64,000 nucleotides of DNA from Spirochaetales bacterium (GTDB lineage Bacteria; Spirochaetota; Spirochaetia; SZUA-6). Where the stretch lies: contig JALUUM010000007.1 of the NCBI GenBank assembly GCA_027021365.1, forward strand, positions 1-64,000, read 5' to 3'. Positions 42,470 through 51,386 of this stretch are shown here, one piece after another. Each line of letters starts with the position of its first letter. The first letter of the stretch is position 1. The translations under genes and the position numbers were made by a program. The notes under the pieces are model-generated. The model did not search any database and was not told where the DNA came from. It saw only the letters and a list, made by a program, of their open reading frames with translations.

Positions 42470-44262
42470 TATCCATACCTCACTGCATCAAATCTACATA
42501 CATCAAAACACATACCACATTTAATACATTTCTCTTGAATAATTGTATGTGCTTCTTTGACTTCGCCAATAATTGCTTTTACAGGGCAATTTTTAAAGCA
42601 CAGATGACATCCTGTACACTTATCTTTTAAAATATCAAATCTAATCAATGCCTTGCAAACGCGAGCTGGGCATCGCTTTTCTTTGATATGAGCTTCATAC
42701 TCATCTCTAAAATATCTGATGGTTGTTAAAACCGGATTCGGAGCTGTATTTCCTAATCCACAAATAGCTGTATCTTTTATTAATTTTCCCATTTTTTCGA
42801 GTATCCCTATATCTTCCTCTTTCCCTTTCCCCAGCGTTATATTTGTCAATATGTCAAGCATATGCCGTGTACCTTCTCGACAGGGAGGGCATTTTCCACA
42901 GGACTCGTCCTGCACAAATGAAAGAAAGTATCTGGCAACTTCCACCATACAGGTATCTTCGTCCATCACAATCATACCACCAGATCCCATAATAGCTCCT
43001 GCATTTGTCAGTGACTCATAATCTACAGCCAAATCTATAAGAGACTCTGGTATACATCCACCCGATGGGCCCCCAATCTGAATCGCTTTAAACTTTTTAT
43101 CGTTTACAATTCCTCCCCCAATGTCGAATACAATTTCTTTTATAGTTATACCCATTGGTACTTCTATAAGACCTGTATTTTTTAATTTTCCAACGATTGA
43201 AAATACTTTAGTTCCCTTGCTCTTTTCAGTTCCAATACTGGAAAACCATGATGAACCCCGAGCTATAATTCTCGGAACATTAGCCCATGTTTCGACATTA
43301 TTTATGTTGGTTGGTTTTCCCATATAACCTGAAAAAGCAGGAAAAGGAGGTTTGGTTTGAGGTTCAGGATTTTCTCCTTCCAGAGATCTAATAAGAGAGG
43401 TTTCTTCCCCGCAAACAAATGCACCAGCACCCCTATTCACCATTATATTAAAATTAAAATCTGTTCCAAAAATATTTTCGCCCAATATTCCGTAATCACG
43501 GGCCTGTTTAATAGCATTATTGATACGTTTCAAAGCAAGGGGATATTCATTTCGAATATATACAAATCCATTATGAGCTCCTATTGCATAGGCACCAATT
43601 ATCATTCCTTCAAGTACAGAGTGTGGATCAGACTCTACAATAGATCTGTCCATAAAAGCTCCCGGATCTCCTTCATCGGCATTGCATATGACATACTTCT
43701 CCTCATTTTTAGCACTTCTACAGATTTCCCATTTTCTTCCGGTTGGAAAGCCTGCTCCTCCACGCCCACGCAACCCTGAGGCTTTAATTTCCTCTATGAC
43801 CTCTTCAGGTTTCATTGAAGTAAGCACTTTTGCCAAGGATTTGTAACCACCCCTAGCGATATATTCATCAATATTTTCAGGATCGATTAAACCACGATTA
43901 GAAAGTGTAATGAGCTGCTGTTTCTTAAAAAATCCAATGTCACTCATTTTGGGAATCGGTGATTTTTTATCAGGTGGTATATACATCAATTCCTTGACAG
44001 GGCGACCTTTTAAAAGGTGTTCTTCAACTAAATGAGGTATATCCTCCTCCTTGAGCATCTGGTAAAAAATACCATCAGGTTGGACAACAAGTATCGGACC
44101 ATTTGCACAAAACCCATTGCATCCTGTAAGAACAATTTGAATCTCATCCTGGAGGTTATATCTTTTTAATTCCGATTCAAGAATTTCTTTAATATGCAGA
44201 GAACGATTAGAAACGCAGCCTGTTCCCGCACATAACATTAAATTTGCTCTATACTGTTTCAT
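42469..44262 (-). CDS. NuoF/HoxF-like NADH-binding flavoprotein
   Basis: A 597-residue subunit. It starts with a thioredoxin-like [2Fe-2S] domain (CAGTGCVSNRS, GCNGFCANGP), then the FMN- and NADH-binding core (LRGRGGAGFPTGRKWE, NADEGDPGAFMDR, YIRNEYPLA, GAGAFVCGEETSLIRSLEG), the [4Fe-4S] motif SCGKCPPCREGT near residue 478, and a C-terminal pair of [4Fe-4S] motifs (CTGCHLCFKNCP, CIKCGMCFDVCR). This is the layout of HydB of bifurcating hydrogenases and of related complexes. It is the probable site of NADH oxidation. The ATG follows the small ferredoxin gene without gap. Confidence 0.93.
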   Translation of the reverse strand: MKQYRANLMLCAGTGCVSNRSLHIKEILESELKRYNLQDEIQIVLTGCNGFCANGPILVVQPDGIFYQMLKEEDIPHLVEEHLLKGRPVKELMYIPPDKKSPIPKMSDIGFFKKQQLITLSNRGLIDPENIDEYIARGGYKSLAKVLTSMKPEEVIEEIKASGLRGRGGAGFPTGRKWEICRSAKNEEKYVICNADEGDPGAFMDRSIVESDPHSVLEGMIIGAYAIGAHNGFVYIRNEYPLALKRINNAIKQARDYGILGENIFGTDFNFNIMVNRGAGAFVCGEETSLIRSLEGENPEPQTKPPFPAFSGYMGKPTNINNVETWANVPRIIARGSSWFSSIGTEKSKGTKVFSIVGKLKNTGLIEVPMGITIKEIVFDIGGGIVNDKKFKAIQIGGPSGGCIPESLIDLAVDYESLTNAGAIMGSGGMIVMDEDTCMVEVARYFLSFVQDESCGKCPPCREGTRHMLDILTNITLGKGKEEDIGILEKMGKLIKDTAICGLGNTAPNPVLTTIRYFRDEYEAHIKEKRCPARVCKALIRFDILKDKCTGCHLCFKNCPVKAIIGEVKEAHTIIQEKCIKCGMCFDVCRFDAVRYG

Positions 44263-44643
44263 CTATAACACCCTCTCACTCCCAATTGCAAGGGCATACT
44301 CTTGAACTATTTTACCACCCACAATATGTTCTTTAAAGATTCTCTCAACCTTGTCTTTAGTTAAATCAACATATTTAACAGGCGGTTCGCCTTTAGCCTC
44401 AACCGTGGCCATTGGTTCTCTACTACATAAACCAGCACAACCAGAGGTCGTTATGAGTATATTGGAAGTTTCCTCTTTCTCAATACATGAGAGAAATGCA
44501 CTTAAAATTTCACGAGCACCGGAAGCAATACCACAGGTTCCCATATGAACAGTAATCTTCATTCTTGCCGTACCATCCCTAAGATTGGTAGTTGATCGCA
44601 TTTTTTGAGCTATTTTATCCAGATCTTCTGGTTTTAATTTCAT
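44263..44643 (-). CDS. thioredoxin-like [2Fe-2S] ferredoxin
   Basis: A 126-residue protein with MGTCGIASGA (near residue 34) and TSGCAGLCSREP (near 66), the split four-cysteine pattern of thioredoxin-fold [2Fe-2S] ferredoxins. Thermotoga and clostridial hydrogenase clusters have a similar small protein near NuoEF genes. It has a strong start at 44643 and lies directly before the NuoF-like gene. It probably carries electrons for the flavoprotein. Confidence 0.87.
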   Translation of the reverse strand: MKLKPEDLDKIAQKMRSTTNLRDGTARMKITVHMGTCGIASGAREILSAFLSCIEKEETSNILITTSGCAGLCSREPMATVEAKGEPPVKYVDLTKDKVERIFKEHIVGGKIVQEYALAIGSERVL

Positions 44644-44709
44644 AATTACCCCCTTAATATTATAACCTTTTAATAAGGCCTAACTTAAATTTAAATACCC
44701 CTCCAATTT

Positions 44710-45126
44710 TCATAGAAAGACCTCTTTATAATTAAAATTTATATCCGGGTATACGGTCTGCAATATCTCAATGGTTCTTTTTATATCCCCGAGAGGTTTC
44801 ATATCAGGATGATTTCTATTAAAAGATACACATACAATTGTCCCTTTTCCCTTTTTAGAACCAATATAGAATTTGCCTCCTGTATCACAGGCTGCTTGCG
44901 CAAAAAGTGAAATACCTAGACCTATCTTTTTACCTTCTTTTGTAGTAAAAAACGGATCAGTTACCCTTTTTAGTTCCTTTTTATCCATTCCCCTTCCATC
45001 GTCTTTTATGATTACATCGAGCTTCCCTTTATTAGTATTTTTTATAATTTTTATCACTATATTTTTTGCTCCTGCTCTAATAGAATTCTCCACAATATCA
45101 AGTATATGTAAAGAAATATCATACAT
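44710..45126 (-). CDS. small HATPase (anti-sigma-like) protein
   Basis: About 138 residues forming a single GHKL ATPase domain: N-box LHILDIVENSIRAGA, G1 IKDDGRGMD, G2 KIGLGISLFAQAA, with no HisKA dimerisation domain. It resembles SpoIIAB/RsbT-type serine kinases and the ATPases in hydrogenase gene clusters. The start is set at ATG 45126, overlapping the PHP gene by 8 bases. The lack of a phospho-accepting histidine means it probably controls a partner protein rather than a response regulator. Confidence 0.85.
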   Translation of the reverse strand: MYDISLHILDIVENSIRAGAKNIVIKIIKNTNKGKLDVIIKDDGRGMDKKELKRVTDPFFTTKEGKKIGLGISLFAQAACDTGGKFYIGSKKGKGTIVCVSFNRNHPDMKPLGDIKRTIEILQTVYPDINFNYKEVFL

Positions 45127-45880
45127 CAGAATTATCACATAAGATTACTCTATTAACCCCTTTTATGGCTTCCTTTATGGATTCAACAGTTGGCTTTTCA
45201 CAGATAAAGATTGTACATCTTTTCCCTATGTCATCAAGTTTATGGGCATCTGAAAAGCTAACTATTGGATATCGCATAATACCATATTCTTTGGAAATAT
45301 ATTTTTTGCTAAATTCCCTGTAATTACATTCAGAAGATATTTCCAATGCATCAAATTCCAATTCTTCAGGAATAAACCCTAACTGATTAACTATACTGAA
45401 AGCCTCTCTATCAACATGAGCGGCAATTGCTATTCCATTAAATCTATGAATAGCATCTACAACCTCCTCGATAGATAGAGTTGTAGCACCTATTAAAAGA
45501 TGTTGATTTAGGAATTTAATATAGCCAAATTCGTCAACACAACATTGATAACCGTAAAGTTCCTGATTGTTTGTACCCGGAAGGTTATCGTATACAACTC
45601 TCTGCATATCATTTAGGTCTGAATCATCGTTGAAAAATGCAAGCACATGAACCTCTTCTTTTGATGTAATTTCCATACCACCAATAACTGTAATACCTTC
45701 GCGGTTTCCCACTTTTTTTACCTCTAATACATTTTCTGTAGCATTATGATCACTAATACAAATAACATCTATACCTTGTTCTTTTACTTTCTTTATAATA
45801 GTTTCTGGTAACATTTCAGAATCACCACATGGTGAAAGACAAGTATGTATATGACAATCAGCTCTATATTTTTTTAGCAT
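45119..45880 (-). CDS. PHP-domain phosphoesterase
   Basis: A 253-residue PHP-family protein with the metal-binding HIHTCLSPCGD (residues 10-20), ISDHNATENV (near 42), GGMEIT (near 67), IAAHVDREAF (near 153) and SFSDAH (near 212), all the histidine and aspartate ligands. Such proteins hydrolyse phosphate esters of nucleotides. It is a regular member of the regulatory set seen with NuoEF-type hydrogenase clusters. It overlaps the DRTGG protein upstream by 17 bases and the HATPase downstream by 8. Confidence 0.88.
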   Translation of the reverse strand: MLKKYRADCHIHTCLSPCGDSEMLPETIIKKVKEQGIDVICISDHNATENVLEVKKVGNREGITVIGGMEITSKEEVHVLAFFNDDSDLNDMQRVVYDNLPGTNNQELYGYQCCVDEFGYIKFLNQHLLIGATTLSIEEVVDAIHRFNGIAIAAHVDREAFSIVNQLGFIPEELEFDALEISSECNYREFSKKYISKEYGIMRYPIVSFSDAHKLDDIGKRCTIFICEKPTVESIKEAIKGVNRVILCDNSDV

Positions 45881-46229
45881 CTTTAGGTGATCCAGAAATC
45901 CCTAAATCCCATAAACGACCTACTATCTCAAAACTTGGTAATGAACTCAATAGAATCGGAATTCTTTCCTTCTCTGCTTTTTCTATCGTTTCTTTCTCTG
46001 GTTTTCTACCATTTACTATTATAATGCCACCTAATTCTTTCATACTGGCAACAGCAACAATATTAGGATGTCCTTGAAGTGTTACCCATATATCATTACT
46101 TTCTGCATTTGCAATCACATCACTAAGAAGGTCACTTGCATAACCATGGGTAATTGACCTGTCTAAATAATTCTTACCTGTAACCACTTCAAGATTTAAT
46201 TTGTCTATAATTTCTAATAGTTTCATCAT
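45864..46229 (-). CDS. DRTGG-domain protein
   Basis: A 121-residue DRTGG-type domain: KLLEIIDKLNLEVVTG, then SITHGYASDLLSDVIAN, NIVAVASMKELGGIIIVNGRKPEKETIEKA and IPILLSSLPSFEIVGRLWDLG, matching the domain found in pyruvate-formate/phosphotransacetylase N-terminal regions and redox gene clusters. It is a paralogue of the protein at 47137. It may sense a nucleotide or metabolite; no catalytic site is visible. It overlaps both neighbours. Confidence 0.82.
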   Translation of the reverse strand: MMKLLEIIDKLNLEVVTGKNYLDRSITHGYASDLLSDVIANAESNDIWVTLQGHPNIVAVASMKELGGIIIVNGRKPEKETIEKAEKERIPILLSSLPSFEIVGRLWDLGISGSPKDAKKI

Positions 46230-47152
46230 ACATCCATATATATAGTAATACCTAAAATCGTTCCTCTGCCAACCATTGAATCTATAATCATTTTATCAGA
46301 ACAGCGTTGTATATTATTTAAACCAATACCAGCCCCAAAACCAAGCTCTCGCACCCAATCCGGAGCTGTTGAAAATCCCGGTTGTAGTGCAGCTTTCACA
46401 TCAGGTATTCCAGGTCCATTATCCTGGGCATTAATACAAATACTATCAGGTTTTATGTAAATAGAAATTTCTCCCCCTTTTGTATAAAATATAAGATTCA
46501 TTTCAGCTTCATAGACAGCAATAGAAACGCGTCTATAAATATCCGGCTTCACACCAAGGCGTTTAAGTGACATTTTAACATTGCTGGCAACCGTACCTCC
46601 GTTAAAAACATCACCACCTTTAACATGGTATATCAGCCCTATTGTTACTGAATCAGCAATTATATCTTCAAAAAAGTGGCTTGCTCTGTAATGTCTTATT
46701 TCTTCTTCATGATAATCAACCTCAATCTCATGTAAAAGAGATTCAATAATAACTCCTTTCGTAAGAATACCTACAAGCTTTTTTTCTTTCCTTTCAACAA
46801 CAGGGAACCTGCCGTATCCCTTTTGCTCAAATAGGCTAATAGCTTGTATCAACGTTTCATCCTCATATACTGTAACAACATCTTTTGTCATCCAGTCCTT
46901 AATACATGAACCATTACCTTTTTTTGAAAGCCAATTTATAAAATCCTCAATACTAATAATTCCGACAATTCGCCCTTTATCTACAACAGGGACTCCTGAA
47001 ATACGATTATCCCTCAATACTTCCCTGAGTTTATACATAGACATATCGGGTGGTACCGATATGACTTTTTTCTTCATAAGATCTTTAACAGAAAGCTCAT
47101 ATATTAACTCCTGAATCTTCCCAATTCTTTCTTTATTCATGTTTTTAAACAA
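46226..47152 (-). CDS. CBS-pair and HATPase regulator
   Basis: A 308-residue protein with a CBS pair (about 20-135: MSMYKLREVLRDNRISGVPVVD, then VYEDETLIQAISLFEQKGYGRFPVVE), which binds adenine nucleotides, followed by a GHKL ATPase of SpoIIAB/RsbT kind (AVYEAEMNLIFYT, AQDNGPGIPD, GFGAGIGLNN). It could read the energy state (ATP/AMP) and control a partner by phosphorylation or binding. Overlaps at both ends (4 bases with the DRTGG gene, 16 with the upstream one) tie it to the operon. Confidence 0.87.
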   Translation of the reverse strand: MFKNMNKERIGKIQELIYELSVKDLMKKKVISVPPDMSMYKLREVLRDNRISGVPVVDKGRIVGIISIEDFINWLSKKGNGSCIKDWMTKDVVTVYEDETLIQAISLFEQKGYGRFPVVERKEKKLVGILTKGVIIESLLHEIEVDYHEEEIRHYRASHFFEDIIADSVTIGLIYHVKGGDVFNGGTVASNVKMSLKRLGVKPDIYRRVSIAVYEAEMNLIFYTKGGEISIYIKPDSICINAQDNGPGIPDVKAALQPGFSTAPDWVRELGFGAGIGLNNIQRCSDKMIIDSMVGRGTILGITIYMDV

Positions 47153-47487
47153 TCTACCATATTTGCTTCATACAAGCGACCACAAGCTTCAAACATCGAA
47201 CACTTAGTTTTAATAAGAAGTATACCCTTTTCATCCGCTAATTTTATCGTTTCTTCGGTTGGTTCTTTTCCCCTAACAAAACAAATTACTTTGACTTCAG
47301 CTACATCTGCTGTGCGTACCACCTGAGGATTTGTAAGTCCTGTTAATAATAAAGCATTTGGTTTGATAAAAGTAAGCACATCACTCATAAGATCTGATGC
47401 ACATACCATCATTATTTCATGACTATCATTTATGGTCCCACAGCATACATCAGCATCAAGTATTTCTTTAATTTTTTTTAATTTCAT
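47137..47487 (-). CDS. DRTGG-domain protein, first copy
   Basis: A 116-residue protein if started at ATG 47487 (MKLKKIKEILDADVCCG), which aligns with the paralogue at 45864; the frame is open to 47586 but lacks a plausible N-terminus. It keeps EIMMVCASDLMSDVLTF, NPQVVRTADVAEVKVICFVRGKEP and CSMFEACGRLYEANM. Three or four cysteines distinguish it from the second copy. A regulatory or metabolite-sensing role is inferred from its partners. Confidence 0.8.
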   Translation of the reverse strand: MKLKKIKEILDADVCCGTINDSHEIMMVCASDLMSDVLTFIKPNALLLTGLTNPQVVRTADVAEVKVICFVRGKEPTEETIKLADEKGILLIKTKCSMFEACGRLYEANMVDCLKT

Positions 47488-47651
47488 GATATAGAATTTC
47501 TTCGTTTCAAAATTAAAAGATCCAATTTTAATTATATTTTTTATATCGCCCATCTTAGTAATTATTTTCTTTTTTACATTAACCAAAAAACACTAACGAC
47601 TTTCATTTTATTATCAACTATTGAAAATGATTTACTCTTCATACTTCCTCT

Positions 47652-48125
47652 TTAATCCTTTGAAAACTTTTTTATAACCTTCTTCAGTTTGTTCTGCGTC
47701 ATTTTCCCAAAGTATTCTCCATCAATTACAATAAGAGGACCAAGAGCACAAGCACCAAGGCAATTCACCGTTTCAAGAGTAAACCTATTATCATTCGTTG
47801 TACTACCAGCTTTTATCTCAAGATCTCTCTCTAAAGTATCAAGTAATCTTGGAGAACCATTTACATGACAGGCTGTTCCCATACAGACCGAAATCAGATG
47901 TTTGCCAACCGGATCAAGCCTAAAGGATTTATAAAAAGTGGCCAATGTGTAAAGTTTTGCAAGCGGAACCCCAACTTTTTTAGAAACATAGATTAAAGCA
48001 TCTTTTGGTAAATATCTAAATTTATTGTTTATATCTTGCAAAAGACCAATTATTGTACCTCTTTCCTTTTGATATTCTTCAATCAGTCCATCTAAAATTT
48101 CTTTTATATTTGTACCCTCACTCAA
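47652..48125 (-). CDS. NuoE/HoxE-like [2Fe-2S] subunit
   Basis: A 157-residue subunit of the NuoE family. The helical N-terminal domain (LKEILDGLIEEYQKERGTIIGLLQDINNKF, RYLPKDALIYVSKKVGVPLAKLYTLATFYKSF) leads to the thioredoxin-like [2Fe-2S] domain with CMGTACHVNGS and CLGACALGP, the four cluster cysteines. It is the partner of the NuoF-like protein in the NADH module. It overlaps the NqrF-like gene by 8 bases, joining the membrane and diaphorase parts in one operon. Length and motifs are normal. Confidence 0.93.
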   Translation of the reverse strand: MSEGTNIKEILDGLIEEYQKERGTIIGLLQDINNKFRYLPKDALIYVSKKVGVPLAKLYTLATFYKSFRLDPVGKHLISVCMGTACHVNGSPRLLDTLERDLEIKAGSTTNDNRFTLETVNCLGACALGPLIVIDGEYFGKMTQNKLKKVIKKFSKD

Positions 48126-48567
48126 TTGTAACTCTCCATCTTCGATTGGTTTTAAATGTTTTATTCTTTACCATGCTCATTACGGTTTCTATAAAATCAG
48201 GTATATAAATATCAACATCCTCACGAACCTTAACCTGACAGGCTAATCGCATATTATTTAGTTTTTCCTCACGACTCATGAATATTTCCTCTGTCGGTAA
48301 AATCGGGCCACCTCCTTTTAACACCCTGATCTTACAGTACCCACAGCTTGCCTTTCCGCCGCAGGAAGACGATATCTTTATATTATTAGCTGAAAGGTAA
48401 GAAAGAAGCGTATTACCACCATCTACAATTAATTCTTTTTTTTCATTCTCCTGATGAATAGTAATTTTACATTCACCGTATGTTACAAGTACTCTATCAG
48501 CGACTGCTAGAATAATTGTAATTACCAACAGTATAACATTCATGATTAAAAGAGGTATAAGTGTCAT
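48118..48567 (-). CDS. NqrF N-terminal-like [2Fe-2S] membrane protein
   Basis: A 149-residue protein that equals only the first part of NqrF: one membrane helix (5-27) and a [2Fe-2S] domain with C69, C75, C78 and C110, nearly the numbering of Vibrio NqrF. The FAD/NADH reductase domain, normally another 270 residues, is absent, and the frame ends cleanly. It overlaps nqrE by 4 bases and nuoE by 8. It probably receives electrons from the NuoEF/HoxU-like module in place of its own flavin domain. That substitution is inference. Confidence 0.88.
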   Translation of the reverse strand: MTLIPLLIMNVILLVITIILAVADRVLVTYGECKITIHQENEKKELIVDGGNTLLSYLSANNIKISSSCGGKASCGYCKIRVLKGGGPILPTEEIFMSREEKLNNMRLACQVKVREDVDIYIPDFIETVMSMVKNKTFKTNRRWRVTIE

Positions 48568-49151
48568 TGTATTTTCACCATCCCCGCAAATCCTAAAAAC
48601 GATAGGGCTATAATACCAGCTATTACCATGATAATAGCAGCCCCCTGATAACCTTTTGGAATATCACCAATAAGCCTTAATTTTTCATTTATTGCAGCAA
48701 CCATTACAATTGCAAGCATCCATCCAACAGCTGATCCAAAGGCAAAAAACAAAGTCTGTAAAAATGTATAATCTCTTAATACCATAAAAAGAGATACAGC
48801 TAAAACGGTGCAGTTGACGGTAATTAAAGGAAGAAATATACCAAATGCAGCCTGCAAAGCTGTAAAAAACCTTTCCATTATCATTTCTACAAGTTGAACT
48901 GAGGCGGCAATAACAATTATAAAAATAATGTAATATATTAATTCACTATGAGTCGGAATAAGTATCAAATGATAGATCGGCCAATTAATCGCTGCGGTTA
49001 AAGTTATAACAAATATAACTGCAATTGCCATACCTGTTGCTGTTTTCATATTCCTTGACAATGCAATAAATGGACACATTCCAAGAAGATATGTAAGGGC
49101 AATATTATGCGTAAAAATTGCAGCGATGAAAATTGTCAATAGATAAACCAT
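48564..49151 (-). CDS. nqrE: Nqr complex membrane subunit NqrE
   Basis: A 195-residue, six-helix subunit. LLGMCPFIALSRNMKTATG includes C26 and FLPLITVNCTVLAVSLF includes C114, the two cysteines that, with those of NqrD, hold the iron site in the membrane of Nqr. The sequence SRNMKTATG and ALSFLGFAG tail are nearer to NqrE than to RnfA. It overlaps the NqrF-like gene by 4 bases. It belongs to the cation-pumping core of the complex. Confidence 0.92.
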   Translation of the reverse strand: MVYLLTIFIAAIFTHNIALTYLLGMCPFIALSRNMKTATGMAIAVIFVITLTAAINWPIYHLILIPTHSELIYYIIFIIVIAASVQLVEMIMERFFTALQAAFGIFLPLITVNCTVLAVSLFMVLRDYTFLQTLFFAFGSAVGWMLAIVMVAAINEKLRLIGDIPKGYQGAAIIMVIAGIIALSFLGFAGMVKIQ

Positions 49152-49164
49152 TTACTATCACCTT

Positions 49165-49782
49165 TCAATCAGGAGTTTGTTTTGCTAGTGTTCGTGTTAG
49201 CCAGATAAATACACTTAAAACAAAAAATGCTCCTGGTGCCATACTCATAACCACCCAGTTAGTCCATCCTGCTGGCATTATTCTAAACCCAAGGATCGTG
49301 CCAAAACCAAGCAACTCACGAATAATTGCAACAGAAATAAGTGTATAACTATAGCCAATACCGTTAGCGATCGCATCAAGTACAGAAAGCCATGTATTAT
49401 TATGAGTATAAAAGGCTTCTGCTCTTCCCATCAGAATACAGTTAGTAATAATCAATCCTACATATGGCCCGAGAGCTAAACTTATAATTGGAAAAAATGC
49501 TTCAAGAAATTTATTTACAATAATTACAAAAGAAGCTATGACTATCATAAATGTGATAATTCTCACCCTTAAGGGAATCAACTTTCTCAACATCGATATG
49601 ATAATCGCTGTTGCTATAAGAACAAACATTACTCCACCACTCATAGCTATAGCATTATCAACCTTATTGGATACAGCAAGAGCAGAACAAATCCCTAAAA
49701 CCATAGAAAAAATAGGGTGGTCTCGCCACAATCCATTAGCGATTGTTTTAAATCCCTCTGTATTTTTTATCTGTTTCAGCAT
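49165..49782 (-). CDS. nqrD: Nqr complex membrane subunit NqrD
   Basis: About 205 residues, six helices. C32 in LGICSALAVSNKVDNA and C115 in LIITNCILMGRAEAF match the iron-ligating cysteines of NqrD; NKFLEAFFPIISLALGPYVG is also typical. The start is ATG 49782, with GGAAGGA about 10 bases away, rather than the TTG at 49800 inside nqrC. It pairs with NqrE. Its order C-D-E is that of nqr operons. Confidence 0.92.
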   Translation of the reverse strand: MLKQIKNTEGFKTIANGLWRDHPIFSMVLGICSALAVSNKVDNAIAMSGGVMFVLIATAIIISMLRKLIPLRVRIITFMIVIASFVIIVNKFLEAFFPIISLALGPYVGLIITNCILMGRAEAFYTHNNTWLSVLDAIANGIGYSYTLISVAIIRELLGFGTILGFRIMPAGWTNWVVMSMAPGAFFVLSVFIWLTRTLAKQTPD

Positions 49783-49786
49783 TTTT

Positions 49787-50368
49787 CTACATCCTTCCAA
49801 TAAGTGGGAGATATTCTCTTATATTGGTATTGATTATTTTTTGTAATGCTTTACTACTGAGAGTAGCCCCTGTTATTGCATTAACTTCATTTACGCCTTT
49901 TGCCTTTCCATGTGCTACAAGAATCAATTCTGGTACAACCTTTTTTCCTTTAAAACGGGATAGAAAACTTTTATCTGCTATTCTTCCTCCTAATCCAGGA
50001 GTTTCTTCCTGATAAATAATTACCATAGCATTAATAGTTTTTTTATCTGATTTTAATGCTATCATTGCCTGTATTGGCCCCCATACTCCAGAACCCTTTA
50101 TTTCAAATGCAATATCACCATTTTTTAATATATAAAATGTTTTGTTCTGTATTTTGCGAATCTCCACTGTATCCGAAAAAACTTTTTCAATTGTATCTTT
50201 GCTGTAAGGTATTCCAAACACATCAAGAACACTCTTCTTTATCTTTATTTCATTATTTTTCTTTATGATGGGAGCAGTATAATTATCAACAGCTATCAAT
50301 GAAATAGTTAAGATGCTTCCGAGCACCAGTATAAATACAATCATCAGTAGTCTATCTTTCATTTTCAA
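49787..50368 (-). CDS. nqrC: Nqr complex FMN-bearing subunit NqrC
   Basis: A 193-residue protein with one N-terminal helix and an extracytoplasmic domain. ITGATLSS places the FMN-linked threonine at T169 in the (S/T)GAT motif; GSGVWGPIQAMIAL and EETPGLGGRI are characteristic of NqrC/RnfG, and closer to NqrC. The FMN would be attached by ApbE, not encoded here. It overlaps nqrB by 17 bases. It shuttles electrons across the periplasmic side between NqrDE and NqrB. Confidence 0.91.
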   Translation of the reverse strand: MKMKDRLLMIVFILVLGSILTISLIAVDNYTAPIIKKNNEIKIKKSVLDVFGIPYSKDTIEKVFSDTVEIRKIQNKTFYILKNGDIAFEIKGSGVWGPIQAMIALKSDKKTINAMVIIYQEETPGLGGRIADKSFLSRFKGKKVVPELILVAHGKAKGVNEVNAITGATLSSKALQKIINTNIREYLPLIGRM

Positions 50369-51386
50369 CCGGCCTATATTTTATTGATAAAACTATGTGA
50401 TCTATCAAAGGGGTAAAACCATTCATCAGAATTATGCTAAACATGACTCCCTCAGCATACCCTGAAAAAACACGAATAAGCAGAGTAAAAATCCCTATTC
50501 CAAGTCCAAAAATTACTTTTCCAGAACGTGTAAAAGGAGATGTTACCGGATCGGTGGCCATAAAAAAAGCACCGAATAAAAGGCCTCCTGTAAGTAACTG
50601 AAATAGAGGTGAAGCAATTTTATCCGGAATAAATATATGTCCAATCCAGGAAAGACCAAGTATAGTACCTATATAAAAAATAGGAATTCGCCAATCGGTG
50701 GTTCTTGTAAGAATTAAAAACAAACCACCAATAATTATCCCAATTCTGAAGGTCTCACCCATGCTTCCCGCAGTGGCACCAAAAAGAAGTTGGAACCATG
50801 GAGTTAATGTGTGGGAAGTTTTAAATAGAACAAGAGGTGTTGCTGAAGTCACTCCATCTACAAATGGAAGTTTATATGATGATGTCATGATTTGTGGAAA
50901 AGATATTGTAATAAAAAGTCTTCCTACTAGAGCAGGATTAAAAATATTTCTACCGGTTCCACCAAAAAGTTCTTTTCCAAATACAACACCAAAAGCTATT
51001 CCTACTGCAACTACCCAAAGCGGGGTATTTGGGGGTAGGACAAGAGGAAAAATCAATCCTGTTACCAGAAAACCTTCTTCAATATCTTTTTTACGAACTA
51101 AAGCAAATAGAACCTCAATAATGCCCCCGGTTATATAGGATACAATTATCATTGCAATTACACGTAGACCAAAAAAGTAAATGGCAGCGACTGTTGATGG
51201 AACAAGAGCAATTATAGCTGCAGACATGTATCTCTTTATATCGATATTATCACGAAAATGAGGAGCACTTTCAGTTACTGTAGATATACCAAATAAAATA
51301 CCTTCAATGGTGCGTATTATGGTTGTAAAATGCATTAACAATTTAATCTTATACAATTTTTGATATCTTACACGAAGTTTATTCAT
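50352..51386 (-). CDS. nqrB: Nqr complex membrane subunit NqrB
   Basis: About 344 residues, with nine or ten helices. SHVRD-like PHFRDNIDIKRYM, EVLFALVRKKDIEEGFLVTG, LPPNTPLWVVAVGIAFG and GKELFGGTGRNIFNPALVGR are specific for NqrB rather than RnfD. FVDGVTSATPL carries the FMN-linked threonine (usually SGAT; here TSAT). The start is ATG 51386 with GGGGA upstream; an ATG at 51401 inside nqrA is also in frame. NqrB binds FMN and riboflavin and is the main ion-translocating subunit. Confidence 0.92.
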   Translation of the reverse strand: MNKLRVRYQKLYKIKLLMHFTTIIRTIEGILFGISTVTESAPHFRDNIDIKRYMSAAIIALVPSTVAAIYFFGLRVIAMIIVSYITGGIIEVLFALVRKKDIEEGFLVTGLIFPLVLPPNTPLWVVAVGIAFGVVFGKELFGGTGRNIFNPALVGRLFITISFPQIMTSSYKLPFVDGVTSATPLVLFKTSHTLTPWFQLLFGATAGSMGETFRIGIIIGGLFLILTRTTDWRIPIFYIGTILGLSWIGHIFIPDKIASPLFQLLTGGLLFGAFFMATDPVTSPFTRSGKVIFGLGIGIFTLLIRVFSGYAEGVMFSIILMNGFTPLIDHIVLSIKYRPVENER

